Of a stretch of 64,000 nt of DNA, positions 51,030 through 59,607 are shown piece by piece; position 1 is the stretch's first letter; the number at the start of each line of letters is the position of its first letter. Below the pieces are notes generated by a model that worked only from the letters and a program-made list of their open reading frames with translations, was not told where the DNA came from and searched no databases. The position numbers and the translations under genes are program-made. This DNA is from Ramlibacter sp. WS9 (GTDB lineage: Bacteria > Pseudomonadota > Gammaproteobacteria > Burkholderiales > Burkholderiaceae_C). The stretch covers positions 1-64,000 of the forward strand of contig NZ_RKMB01000021.1 of assembly GCF_003797765.1 (NCBI RefSeq). Direction: 5' to 3'.

Positions 51030-51073
51030 ACTTTATGAAGGCGAGCCGTGCGATGCCTCGTCGGATCGGACGA
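51030..51073 (-). promoter_or_regulatory. Regulon operator and promoter of the second MBL gene
   Basis: TCGTCGGATCGGACGA at 51058-51073 has one mismatch. TAAAGT at 51030-51035 is 22 bases downstream on the minus strand. It lies between the MBL gene and the end of the liv system 2 operon. Confidence 0.73.
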
Positions 51074-51135
51074 ACAGCATCGAAGCGGTCACGCGAATGC
51101 AACCCTCATTGCCCAAACGAAGTGGAGCGGCGTTG

Positions 51136-52323
51136 CTACTTGATGAGTTTTCCGTCGCTGTCGATCATCGTCAGCTCGACAAAGCTGGAACTGCTTGCGG
51201 CGCCCCGGCCAAACGACACCATGAGGCCGCCAGCGTCGTATCGTTGAAGGGTGTGCAACGCACTGATGAACCCCGGTCGCGTGAGGTTTCGTCCCGCCCT
51301 TTTCAGACCCTCCGCGAGGATCCGGCCGTTGATATAGCCCTCGAAGCTCAGGTGAGTAAAGTCGGTGTGGCCGGCCTCGGTCATGGCGGCGCGGTACTCG
51401 CGCGCAAGGCTCATGGTGGGGGATGTGGGCAACGGCACCACCTGGCTGACCACCACGCCGCGTCCCAACTTGCCCAGCGCCCGCAGATTGGCCGGGGTTG
51501 CCAGAATGGAGAGCGCGTACAGCTGAATGCCCGCGTTGGCGCCTTTCACGGCCTTGATCACTTCGATCGTGCTCTTCCCCGCGATGCCCAGAATCAAGAC
51601 CTCCGGTTTCGCCCCCATCGCCTTGGCTGCCATTGCCTCTGCGTTCGAGCTGTCCGGTTCGATCGCGCCGGTCCACACGGGCTTGATCCCGCGCTTGCCC
51701 AACGAATCGCTCACGCCCTGAAGAATTTCCTGCCCGAGCGTGTTGTTCTGGTAGACCACGGCAATCTTCCTCACGCCGAGGGTGTGCAATTGCTTTACCA
51801 GGTGCTCGGCCTCGTCCGCGTAGCTGGCTCGGATGTTCATCGTCGACTTCAAATCCTTCGAGCGCAAAGACAGCGCCCCCGTGAAAGAAGCGAAGAGCGG
51901 CGTGCCGCTTGACTCGGCCAGCGGCAAGATCGCCTCATTCGTCGGCGTGCCGAAATTGCTGAACAGGCAGAAGACGGATTGCGAGTCGATGAATTGTTTC
52001 GCGTTGTCGAGCGCCCTGGCCGTGATGTAGCCATCGTCCTTGCTCACCAGCTCCACCTGGCGTCCATGAATTCCACCGGTGCGATTCAACACGTTGAAAT
52101 ATGCCTGGGAACCTTTCAAAAGTTCACGCGCGATATCGCCGAACGGGCCGCTCATGGCGATCGTTTGCCCCACGGTGATCTTGTCCGCCGTGACCCCCGG
52201 GGCCGATTGCGACCGCGCACCCGTGGGGAGCAACAAGGCCGCAAGCGCGCAGGCCGCCAGGAATGCCAAGTTGGCCGACCTGAAAACGGGCAAGGCTACG
52301 CCCAGCCCCAATGGCAATGTCAT
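51136..52323 (-). CDS. livJ: ABC transporter substrate-binding protein (Liv type), system 2
   Basis: This 395-residue binding protein has an N-terminal hydrophobic export signal (FRSANLAFLAACALAALLLP, cleavage near SQS-AP). It also has the Liv fold starting DKITVGQTIAMSGPFGDIAR and VELVSKDDGYITARALDNAK. It is the last gene of the long minus-strand operon, 13 bases after livM. It is clearly different in sequence from the system 1 protein, so it should bind a different ligand. Confidence 0.92.
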   Translation of the reverse strand: MTLPLGLGVALPVFRSANLAFLAACALAALLLPTGARSQSAPGVTADKITVGQTIAMSGPFGDIARELLKGSQAYFNVLNRTGGIHGRQVELVSKDDGYITARALDNAKQFIDSQSVFCLFSNFGTPTNEAILPLAESSGTPLFASFTGALSLRSKDLKSTMNIRASYADEAEHLVKQLHTLGVRKIAVVYQNNTLGQEILQGVSDSLGKRGIKPVWTGAIEPDSSNAEAMAAKAMGAKPEVLILGIAGKSTIEVIKAVKGANAGIQLYALSILATPANLRALGKLGRGVVVSQVVPLPTSPTMSLAREYRAAMTEAGHTDFTHLSFEGYINGRILAEGLKRAGRNLTRPGFISALHTLQRYDAGGLMVSFGRGAASSSSFVELTMIDSDGKLIK

Positions 52324-52336
52324 GAATGTCTCCTGG

Positions 52337-53344
52337 TTAGATACGGCGCAGGCGGCGCAGCGCTTCGCTCAATTCACCGACGATCCCTTTGCGGAAAGCC
52401 AGAACGCAAGCCATGAAAACAAGGCCGATCACGACCGTGCTCCATGAGCCCGCGCCGGCCAGCACGTTCTGCAGCGCGACAACCACTGTCGCGCCGACGA
52501 TCGGGCCGAACAGGGTTGCGACCCCACCCAGCAACGTCATCAGAACGACTTCGCCGGAGGCATGCCAGTGAACATCGGACAGCGTGGCAACCTGAAACAC
52601 CAGTACCTTGAGCGAGCCGGCGAGTCCAGCGAACGCGGCCGACAGCACAAAGGCGAGCATCTTGAAGCGGTCCACGTTGTAGCCCAGGGAGATCGCCCTG
52701 GATTCGTTCTCGCGGATCGCCTGCAGTACTTCTCCGAACGGTGATTGGACCGTCCGGTGCAGGAGCCACACCGCACCAACGAAGACCAGCAGCACAACGT
52801 AGTACATCGCGGCGTCGTTGGCCAGATCGATGACGCCGAAGAGGCGGCCACGAGGCACGTTCTGAATGCCATCTTCGCCGCCGGTGAATGGCGCCTGTAT
52901 TGCGACGAAGTAGACAAGCTGTGCAAGGGCGAGGGTGACCATCGCAAAGTAGATGCCCTGGCGACGGATCGCGAGCCCCCCCATAAGCGCACCAAGCAAT
53001 GCTGCAACGGCGACGCCGGCGGCCAAGCCCATGCCAGGGCCAAACGCCATTGCCTTGCAGAGATGGGCTGTGGTGTATGCGGCAGCCCCGAAGAACGCCG
53101 CATGCCCGAACGAAAGAAGGCCACCGTAGCCCAGCAGCAGATTGAATGCGCTCGCAAACAACGCAAAGCACATGATCTTCATCACGAAGACAGGGTAGAG
53201 CCAGGGCTGGAACGGGATGGCCAGGGCGGCGATGGCAATCGCCAGGACCAGGCATGCACGGAACATGTCGTGTTTTTTGAGCGGCTTGGCAGCTGTGGCG
53301 TGAGCGCCAGCGAGGGATGCCGTGAGGTTCATAGGGGAGTTCAT
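52337..53344 (-). CDS. livM: Branched-chain-type ABC permease LivM, system 2
   Basis: The 335-residue permease has about nine helices, with FNLLLGYGGLLSFGHAAFFG near residue 70, and the coupling segment AIRENESRAISLGYNVDRFK near 205. The ATG at 53344 lies one base after the livH stop. In-frame ATGs at 53362 and 53332 are alternatives. It acts with LivH and the LivGF ATPases. It belongs to the operon that also encodes an aldehyde dehydrogenase and ligase. Confidence 0.9.
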   Translation of the reverse strand: MNSPMNLTASLAGAHATAAKPLKKHDMFRACLVLAIAIAALAIPFQPWLYPVFVMKIMCFALFASAFNLLLGYGGLLSFGHAAFFGAAAYTTAHLCKAMAFGPGMGLAAGVAVAALLGALMGGLAIRRQGIYFAMVTLALAQLVYFVAIQAPFTGGEDGIQNVPRGRLFGVIDLANDAAMYYVVLLVFVGAVWLLHRTVQSPFGEVLQAIRENESRAISLGYNVDRFKMLAFVLSAAFAGLAGSLKVLVFQVATLSDVHWHASGEVVLMTLLGGVATLFGPIVGATVVVALQNVLAGAGSWSTVVIGLVFMACVLAFRKGIVGELSEALRRLRRI

Positions 53345-53345
53345 C

Positions 53346-54266
53346 TCAAGCTTGCCTTCCAAAGAGTCCGGCGGGGCGCACCAGCAGGACGATTGCCATG
53401 ATCACGAAGATGACGACCGCCGACGACTGCGGATAGATCACCTTGCTCAGGCCTTCGATCAAACCCAGTCCCAGCCCGGTCAGGATCGCGCCTCCGATCG
53501 AACCCATGCCGCCGATGACGACCACCGCAAAGACGATGATGATGAGGTTGGAGCCCATCAGCGGACTGACCTGAAAAATCGGTGCGGCCAACACACCCGC
53601 GAACCCCGCCAGGAATACGCCGTAGGCGTAGGTCAGCGTGATCATCAGCGGGACATTGATGCCAAAGGCCCGCATCAGCCGGGGGTTCTCGGTGCCCGCC
53701 CGAAGGTAGGCGCCCAGTCTTGTTCTCTCGATCGCCCACCAGGTGGCCGCGCAAACGAGCAGCGAAGCAATCACGACCCAGACGCGATATTTCGGCAGTA
53801 CGACACCCAGGGAGTCGATTCGCACCGGGCCCGACAGCGCGGACGGGACGCTGTAGCTTTGGCCCGCGGCGCCGTACCAGTGGCTGAAAAGGCCCTCGAG
53901 CACGAGCGCCAGGCCGAACGTGAACAGCAGGCTGTAGAGGTGGTCCAGCTTGTACAGGCGGCTGAGCATGGTGCGTTCGATCACGACGCCGAAGATGGCA
54001 ACCACCAGCGGCGCCAGCACAAGCGCCACCCAGTAGTTGACGCTCAGGTCCGGGATGCCGAGCCATGGGCCCAGCTGCGTCATACCCATCCAGGCTGCGA
54101 AGGCCCCCAGCATGTACAGCGCGCCGTGCGCAAAATTGATGACGCCCAGCAGGCCGAAGATGATGGCCAGCCCGAGACTGAGCATCGCGTAAAACGAGCC
54201 GTTGATCAGCCCGATCAGCAGTTGTGCCGCCAGGGCTTGCGAGCTCATGCCCAAGAGTTCTTGCAT
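53346..54266 (-). CDS. livH: Branched-chain-type ABC permease LivH, system 2
   Basis: The 306-residue permease starts with LLIGLINGSFYAMLSLGLAI and FGLLGVINFAHGALYMLGAF, both classical LivH motifs. It has about eight helices and the coupling element RAGTENPRLMRAFGINVPLM near residue 200. ATG 54266 has a clear GGAGAAAAGGAA ribosome site. It follows livF by 17 bases. Confidence 0.92.
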   Translation of the reverse strand: MQELLGMSSQALAAQLLIGLINGSFYAMLSLGLAIIFGLLGVINFAHGALYMLGAFAAWMGMTQLGPWLGIPDLSVNYWVALVLAPLVVAIFGVVIERTMLSRLYKLDHLYSLLFTFGLALVLEGLFSHWYGAAGQSYSVPSALSGPVRIDSLGVVLPKYRVWVVIASLLVCAATWWAIERTRLGAYLRAGTENPRLMRAFGINVPLMITLTYAYGVFLAGFAGVLAAPIFQVSPLMGSNLIIIVFAVVVIGGMGSIGGAILTGLGLGLIEGLSKVIYPQSSAVVIFVIMAIVLLVRPAGLFGRQA

Positions 54267-54283
54267 TTCCTTTTCTCCAGTCG

Positions 54284-55006
54284 CTACACGGCGAGCAGTT
54301 CGCCGAGCAGTTGTTCCTTTGAGGCGAGTTCGTCGCGGGCAATGGTCTCGACAACCTGACCGTGCTCGATCACGTAGTGGCGATCCGCCAGCGGGCCCGC
54401 AAAACGGAAGTTCTGTTCGGCCATGACGATCGTGTAACCCCGCCGGCCCAGATCGCGTATGACTTTGCCGAGCGTCTGCACAATGACGGGTGCCAGCCCC
54501 TCGGTAATCTCGTCCAGAAGCAGCAACCTGGCACCCGTGCGCAGGATGCGCGCCATGGCCAGCATTTGCTGCTCGCCTCCGGACAGCCGAGTCCCCGGAC
54601 TCTTGGCGCGTTCCTTGAGGTTCGGGAACATGGTGTAGATCTCGTCGACCGACATGCCTCCCGGCCCAACGACCGGCAGGAGCATGAGGTTTTCCTCGGT
54701 GGTCAGGCTGGAGAAGATGCCCCGCTCTTCCGGGCAATAGCCGATGCCGAGATGGGCCAGCTTGTGATCGGGCATGCGCATGGTTTCGGTGCCGTTGACC
54801 ATCACCGATCCCGTCCGCCGGTCGGTCATGCCGAGAATGGCCTTGAGCGTGGTCGTGCGCCCCGATCCGTTGCGTCCCAGCAAAGTCACCACCTCGCCCG
54901 CGCGGACCTCCAGATCGATGCCGTGCAGGATGTGCGACTCGCCATACCAGGCCTGAAGGCCCTTGACCTGGAGCATGGGGATGGGGGAGTTTGTTGTCGT
55001 GTTCAT
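54284..55006 (-). CDS. livF: ABC ATP-binding protein LivF, system 2 (Walker A Lys to Arg)
   Basis: The 240-residue ATPase has signature LSGGEQQMLAMARIL and Walker B LLLLDEITEGLAP intact. Its Walker A reads GRNGSGRTTTLKA: the invariant lysine is replaced by arginine (codon CGC), confirmed in the nucleotide sequence. That lysine normally contacts the ATP phosphates, so this site may hydrolyse slowly or be silent, leaving LivG as the main motor. It lies 13 bases after livG. A sequencing error would need only a two-base change, so the reading should be treated with some care. Confidence 0.9.
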   Translation of the reverse strand: MNTTTNSPIPMLQVKGLQAWYGESHILHGIDLEVRAGEVVTLLGRNGSGRTTTLKAILGMTDRRTGSVMVNGTETMRMPDHKLAHLGIGYCPEERGIFSSLTTEENLMLLPVVGPGGMSVDEIYTMFPNLKERAKSPGTRLSGGEQQMLAMARILRTGARLLLLDEITEGLAPVIVQTLGKVIRDLGRRGYTIVMAEQNFRFAGPLADRHYVIEHGQVVETIARDELASKEQLLGELLAV

Positions 55007-55019
55007 GTGTGCCCCCTGG

Positions 55020-55778
55020 TCAGTGAACTGTGCCCATATAGGCTTCGATGACGCGAGGATCTCGCGACACCTCTGCGTACGCCCCTTCGGCCAGCACGGC
55101 GCCGCGCTGCAGGACCGTGATGCGGTCGGCGATGCGTGACACCACGTTCATGTTGTGCTCCACCATCAACACGGTTCGTTGCGCGGACACGCGCTTGATC
55201 AGTTCCATGACCCGGCCAACGTCCTCGTGTCCCATGCCCTGAGTGGGCTCGTCCAGCAGCAGCAGTTCGGGCTCGAGCGCCAAAGTGGTCGCGATCTCCA
55301 GCGCACGTTTGCGGCCGTAGGGAAGTTCCACCGCCGGCGAATCGGCGAAGCGGGCTAGATCGACCTGCTCGAGCAGCCCGACGGCCTTGTCGTTCAGCAC
55401 GTCGAGCATTTGGCGAGAACGCCAGAACTGGAACGAAACACCCAGCTCTCGTTGAAGCGCGATCCGCACGTTCTGCATGACGGTCATGTGGGGGAAGACC
55501 GCCGAAATCTGGAACGAACGGACGATGCCCATGCGCGCCGTCTGGGCCGGCCCGGCGTTCGTGATGTCCGCGCCGTTGTAGAACACCTGGCCTGCCGAGG
55601 GCCGCAGGAACTTGGTCAGCAGGTTGAACATCGTCGTCTTGCCCGCGCCGTTGGGGCCGATCAGCGCGTGGATGTGGCCCCGCTGGACCTTGATCGACAC
55701 ATCGTTCACGGCGACGAAGCCCTTGAAGTGCCGCGACAGTCCCCGCGTTTCGAGGATGGTCTGAACAGCGGCGCTCAC
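55020..55778 (-). CDS. livG: ABC ATP-binding protein LivG, system 2
   Basis: The 252-residue ATPase has Walker A GPNGAGKTTMFNLL near residue 37, signature LPYGRKRALEIATTL near 150, and Walker B LLLLDEPTQGMGHED near 172. The start is taken as GTG 55778, which overlaps the aldehyde dehydrogenase stop by GTGA and has GGGAGG upstream. An in-frame ATG at 55796 would extend it by six residues. It forms the ATPase pair with the unusual LivF and is translationally coupled to the aldehyde dehydrogenase. Confidence 0.9.
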   Translation of the reverse strand: MSAAVQTILETRGLSRHFKGFVAVNDVSIKVQRGHIHALIGPNGAGKTTMFNLLTKFLRPSAGQVFYNGADITNAGPAQTARMGIVRSFQISAVFPHMTVMQNVRIALQRELGVSFQFWRSRQMLDVLNDKAVGLLEQVDLARFADSPAVELPYGRKRALEIATTLALEPELLLLDEPTQGMGHEDVGRVMELIKRVSAQRTVLMVEHNMNVVSRIADRITVLQRGAVLAEGAYAEVSRDPRVIEAYMGTVH

Positions 55779-57229
55779 CGCATGCCTCCCATGCACAAGT
55801 ACTTGATTTCGAGATAGTCTTCGATGCCGTACTTGGAACCCTCACGGCCCGAGCCGCTTTCCTTGATGCCGCCGAATGGCGCCACTTCGGTGGAAATGAG
55901 GCCTTCGTTGATGCCGACCATTCCGTATTCCAGCGCCTCCGCGACGCGCCAGACGCGGCCGATGTCGCGGCCGTAGAAGTACGACGCCAGGCCGAACTCG
56001 GTATCGTTGGCCATCTTGATGGCTTCCTCTTCGGTATGGAAGCGGAACAGGGGAGCGACCGGGCCGAAGGTTTCCTCGCGGAAGATCAGCATGTCAGGCG
56101 TCGCGTCGGCCACGATCGTGGGCGCATAGAAGTTGCCGCCGAGCGGATGCTTCTCGCCGCCCAGCACGAGCCTGCCGCCTTTGGCGAGGGCGTCCTGCAC
56201 ATGCTCTTGCACCTTCTCTACCGCCTTCCCGTCGATCAGCGGACCGATCTGCACCCCCGAGTCGACCCCGTTCCCTACCTTGAGCGCCCGCGTTGCCTCC
56301 GCCAGCTTGGCGGCGAAGGCGTCGTAGACGCTGTCCTGCACCAGAAACCGGTTGGCGCAGACGCAGGTCTGGCCGGCGTTTCGGTACTTGGAGATGAGGG
56401 CGCCGGCCACCGCGGCGTCGAGGTCGGCGTCGTCGAACACGATGAAGGGCGCATTGCCGCCCAGCTCCATGGACGTCTTCTTGACGGTCGCGGCGCATTG
56501 CGCCATCAATACCTTGCCGATCTCGGTGGAACCCGTGAAGCTCAGCTTGCGCACCGTCGGGTTCGATGTCAGTTCGGCGCCGATCGCCTGAGCCGACCCC
56601 GTGACGCAGGACAGGACACCCGGCGGGACGCCCGCCCGTTCGGCCAGCACGCACAAGGCCATCGCGGAGAACGGCGTCTGGCTGGCCGGCTTGACGACCA
56701 TCGTGCAACCGGCCGCCAGCGCAGCACCGGCTTTGCGCGCGATCATGGCTGCCGGGAAGTTCCAGGGTGTGATGGCCGCGCACACGCCGACGGGTTGCTT
56801 CAGCACGACGATGCGTTTGTCGCGGGCATGGGCCGGGATCGTGTCGCCGTAGACCCGCTTGGCCTCCTCGGCGAACCATTCGATGTACGAAGCGGCATAC
56901 GCGATTTCGCCGCGGCTTTCGGCCAGCGGCTTGCCCTGCTCGGTCGTCATCAGGAGAGCGAGGTCTTCCTGGTTCTGCATCATGAGTTCGAACCAGCGCT
57001 TGAGAACCGCAGCGCGCTCCTTGCCCGTGCGCGACCGCCACTCCGCACCCGCCAATTCGGCCGCTTCGATAGCGCGGCGGGTCTCTGCCGCCCCCATTTT
57101 GGGAACCACGCCGATCTGCGTTCCCGTCGCGGGGTTCGTGACGGCAATGGTCTCGCCGCTGTCGGCGCAAATCCATCGGCCCGCGACAAAGGCTCGCTGG
57201 CGCCACAGCTCGTTGTCTGTAAGTTTCAT
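55775..57229 (-). CDS. Aldehyde dehydrogenase, succinate-semialdehyde dehydrogenase family
   Basis: The 484-residue NAD(P)-dependent aldehyde dehydrogenase shows ITPWNFPAAMIARK near residue 150, SFTGSTEIGK near 230, the general base in MELGGNAPF near 255, and the nucleophile in AGQTCVCANRF near 289. It matches the GabD-type family by length and motifs. It would oxidise an aldehyde to an acid that the ligase next door could activate. ATG 57229 overlaps the ligase stop by ATGA, and the end overlaps livG by GTGA. Confidence 0.93.
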   Translation of the reverse strand: MKLTDNELWRQRAFVAGRWICADSGETIAVTNPATGTQIGVVPKMGAAETRRAIEAAELAGAEWRSRTGKERAAVLKRWFELMMQNQEDLALLMTTEQGKPLAESRGEIAYAASYIEWFAEEAKRVYGDTIPAHARDKRIVVLKQPVGVCAAITPWNFPAAMIARKAGAALAAGCTMVVKPASQTPFSAMALCVLAERAGVPPGVLSCVTGSAQAIGAELTSNPTVRKLSFTGSTEIGKVLMAQCAATVKKTSMELGGNAPFIVFDDADLDAAVAGALISKYRNAGQTCVCANRFLVQDSVYDAFAAKLAEATRALKVGNGVDSGVQIGPLIDGKAVEKVQEHVQDALAKGGRLVLGGEKHPLGGNFYAPTIVADATPDMLIFREETFGPVAPLFRFHTEEEAIKMANDTEFGLASYFYGRDIGRVWRVAEALEYGMVGINEGLISTEVAPFGGIKESGSGREGSKYGIEDYLEIKYLCMGGMR

Positions 57230-58800
57230 CACTGCTTTTCCACTAAGAGTTGTACATCCGCGGCCAGCTGCTCCTTGAGCTTGAATCGCATCACCTTGCC
57301 CGAGCCAGTGCGGGGAATGGCCGAAACAACGTGCACCGACTGCGGCACCTTGTATGAAGACAAGAGGACGGCGCAGTGCTGCTTGATCGAGTCTGGGTCG
57401 ATCTGCCGGCCGTCACGGGCCACCACACAGATCACAGGCACCTCGCCCAGGTGCTTGTGCGGCATGCCGAGAGCGGCACAGTCCAGCACGTCCGGAAAGG
57501 ACAACACGGCTTCCTCCACCTCGCCCGGCGCAATGTTCTGCCCCCCCCGGATGATCAGTTCCTTCAGGCGCCCGGTGATGGTGAGGAAGCCGTTCGGATC
57601 GCTGCGGGCCAGGTCGCCGGTGCGGTACCAGCCATCGACGAGTGCCGCGGCGGTTTCGGCAGGTTTGTTGAGATAGCCCTGCATCAGGTTGGGCCCGCGA
57701 ACAATGAGCTCGCCCTCCTCGCCGATCGGCACGTCTTTCCCATCCAGGCTCACCAGACGGACGGCCAGCCCGGGAACGGGCAGGCCGCACGAACCCAGGG
57801 GCCGGGCGGTCCCTGGCCAGTTCATGGTCACCATGGTGGAGGTTTCCGTGATGCCGTAGCCATCGAGCAGCTCGACGCCGAAGTAGGCTTCGAACTCCCG
57901 GTTGAGGGACGAAGGCATGATGGCGCCGGCCGAAATGAAACGGCGAATGCCGGCCGCCTCGAAGTGCTCCTTGCCGCGGCAGGCCTCCAGCAGGTAGTGA
58001 AACATCGTCGGCACGGCGGGCATGAGTGTGTAGCGCCCCGTCTTCAGCTGGGCCACGACCTCCTGGGTCGAATAGCGCTCCAGGATGTATTCGGTCGCAC
58101 CCACGGCAATGACGCCCAGCACGCACAGGTTCAGCGCGTAGGAGTGAAAAAGCGGCAAAGGCGACAGCACCACGTCCTTGTCGCTCAGGTTGGCGATGGG
58201 CGCCCAGCACGCAGCGACGACCCACAGCATGCTGCGCTGCGTGAGCATGACGCCCTTGGCGCGCCCCGTCGTCCCCGACGTGTAGACGATGAATGCCGTG
58301 GCATCGAGGTCGCCGCTGTCGCGCGGCTCTGCTTCGCCTGGGCTGGCGAGCTGTGGCACCAGTGCCAGAACGCCGGCTGTGGGCACGTCCGCCGAAGCGG
58401 CGTAGATCGTCTTCAAACCTGGCAGCTCGCGCTGGAGCTTTTGCACGAGCTCGACATGCTGTGCGGAACAGACGATCGCCTTGCACCCCGCGTCTTCGAG
58501 CCGGTACCGGATCTCCGCTTCCGTCGCGTCGTGGCTGATGGGCACGCTCACGCACCCCGCGCGAACGGTTGCGAGGCAGGAGGCCACCCATGCGACGCAG
58601 TTGGGCAGCAAGAGCGCCACCTTGTCGCCAGGCTCGGCGCCGTGGTCTTGCAAGTGCGACGCCAGGTTCGCGGTGGAGCGTTCCAGCTCGGCGTAGGTCA
58701 TTGCCTGCCGCGCGTCCTCGAAAGCCACTTTGGTGGGCCGCTCAGTCGCGTGGCGGCGCAGCAAGGCGCCAACGGGCTCGATCAATTCGGTGTGGATCAT
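57229..58800 (-). CDS. Acyl-CoA ligase (AMP-forming)
   Basis: The 523-residue ANL ligase has the P-loop FIVYTSGTTGRAKGVML near residue 175, DGYGITETSTMVTMNWPG near 315, and the hinge GRLKELIIRGGQNIAPGEVE near 410. The catalytic lysine is in IPRTGSGKVMRFKLKEQL near 505. It follows the SDR by 51 bases and is coupled to the aldehyde dehydrogenase. In this operon it probably activates the acid made by the aldehyde dehydrogenase or the compound carried in by liv system 2. Confidence 0.93.
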   Translation of the reverse strand: MIHTELIEPVGALLRRHATERPTKVAFEDARQAMTYAELERSTANLASHLQDHGAEPGDKVALLLPNCVAWVASCLATVRAGCVSVPISHDATEAEIRYRLEDAGCKAIVCSAQHVELVQKLQRELPGLKTIYAASADVPTAGVLALVPQLASPGEAEPRDSGDLDATAFIVYTSGTTGRAKGVMLTQRSMLWVVAACWAPIANLSDKDVVLSPLPLFHSYALNLCVLGVIAVGATEYILERYSTQEVVAQLKTGRYTLMPAVPTMFHYLLEACRGKEHFEAAGIRRFISAGAIMPSSLNREFEAYFGVELLDGYGITETSTMVTMNWPGTARPLGSCGLPVPGLAVRLVSLDGKDVPIGEEGELIVRGPNLMQGYLNKPAETAAALVDGWYRTGDLARSDPNGFLTITGRLKELIIRGGQNIAPGEVEEAVLSFPDVLDCAALGMPHKHLGEVPVICVVARDGRQIDPDSIKQHCAVLLSSYKVPQSVHVVSAIPRTGSGKVMRFKLKEQLAADVQLLVEKQ

Positions 58801-58851
58801 CGATGTCTCCTGGGAAAGTTCGCGACAGCTGTACGCCCCGCGTCCTTTCTG

Positions 58852-59607
58852 TCAGACCATGCTGAAGCCGCCGTTGACGCTGATCACCTGGCCGGTGACC
58901 CAGGCGCCGCCGTCAGAAGCCAGCAGCGTCACCAAAGGTGCGACGTCGCCCGACTCGCCAATGCGGCGAATCGAGTAGTTGCGCAAGATCTTGTCGCGGT
59001 TCTGCTCCAGCCATGAGGCATCGGTGTGCGCGGTGTTCATCAGCCCCAGCGTGACGGCGTTGGCCGTGATGTTGTTGCGGCCCAGTTCCCTGGCCAGCGA
59101 TTTGGTCAAGGCCAGGACTCCGCCGCGCGAGGCGGCTGTCACGGCCAACCCGTTTTCGCCCACGCGGGCCGAGTCGCCGGCCAGATTGATGATGCGGCCG
59201 CCGTTCTGCTTGATCATGAGGGGCGCCACCGCGTGGCAGGTATGGATCACGCCAAACAAGCCCACGCCGATCTGGCGCTCCCAGTCGCTGGGCGTGGTGT
59301 CCACGAAGCGTCCGCGCAGCACGAGGCCGGCATTGTTGACCAGCACATCGATGCGCCCGAAGTCGGCGGCGACCTGTGCCACCATGGCCTGCACGTCGGA
59401 CAGCTTCGAAACATCGGCTTTGTAAGCCGCCGCCTTGCCGCCCTTGGAGCGAATCAGATCCGCCACGGCCTCGGCTTCCTTGGGCGAGCTGTTGTAGTTG
59501 ATTGCCACTGCGGCGCCTTCGGCCGCCAACGAGAGCGCTATCTCACGGCCCACGTCTCGCGCGCCTCCGGTGACGAGTGCGACCTTGCCTTCTAATCCGG
59601 TGTTCAT
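58852..59607 (-). CDS. SDR-fold protein with altered catalytic residues
   Basis: The 251-residue protein has the SDR Rossmann motif TGGARDVGREIALSL near residue 13 and NNAG near 90. In the active-site region it reads LAGDSARVGENGLAVTAASRGG: where classical SDRs have YxxxK, it has threonine and arginine. The catalytic pair therefore appears lost, so it may bind NAD(P) without classical dehydrogenase activity or use a different mechanism. The remainder, through GQVISVNGGFSMV, is well conserved. Its ATG overlaps the stop of the molybdenum hydroxylase large subunit. Confidence 0.88.
   Translation of the reverse strand: MNTGLEGKVALVTGGARDVGREIALSLAAEGAAVAINYNSSPKEAEAVADLIRSKGGKAAAYKADVSKLSDVQAMVAQVAADFGRIDVLVNNAGLVLRGRFVDTTPSDWERQIGVGLFGVIHTCHAVAPLMIKQNGGRIINLAGDSARVGENGLAVTAASRGGVLALTKSLARELGRNNITANAVTLGLMNTAHTDASWLEQNRDKILRNYSIRRIGESGDVAPLVTLLASDGGAWVTGQVISVNGGFSMV

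Noticed and set aside
9470..51073. The repeated dyads as a CRISPR array, REP elements or terminators
   Set aside because: They are widely spaced, 16 bases long, lack T tracts, and sit upstream of genes at a fixed distance from -10 hexamers, which fits operators instead.
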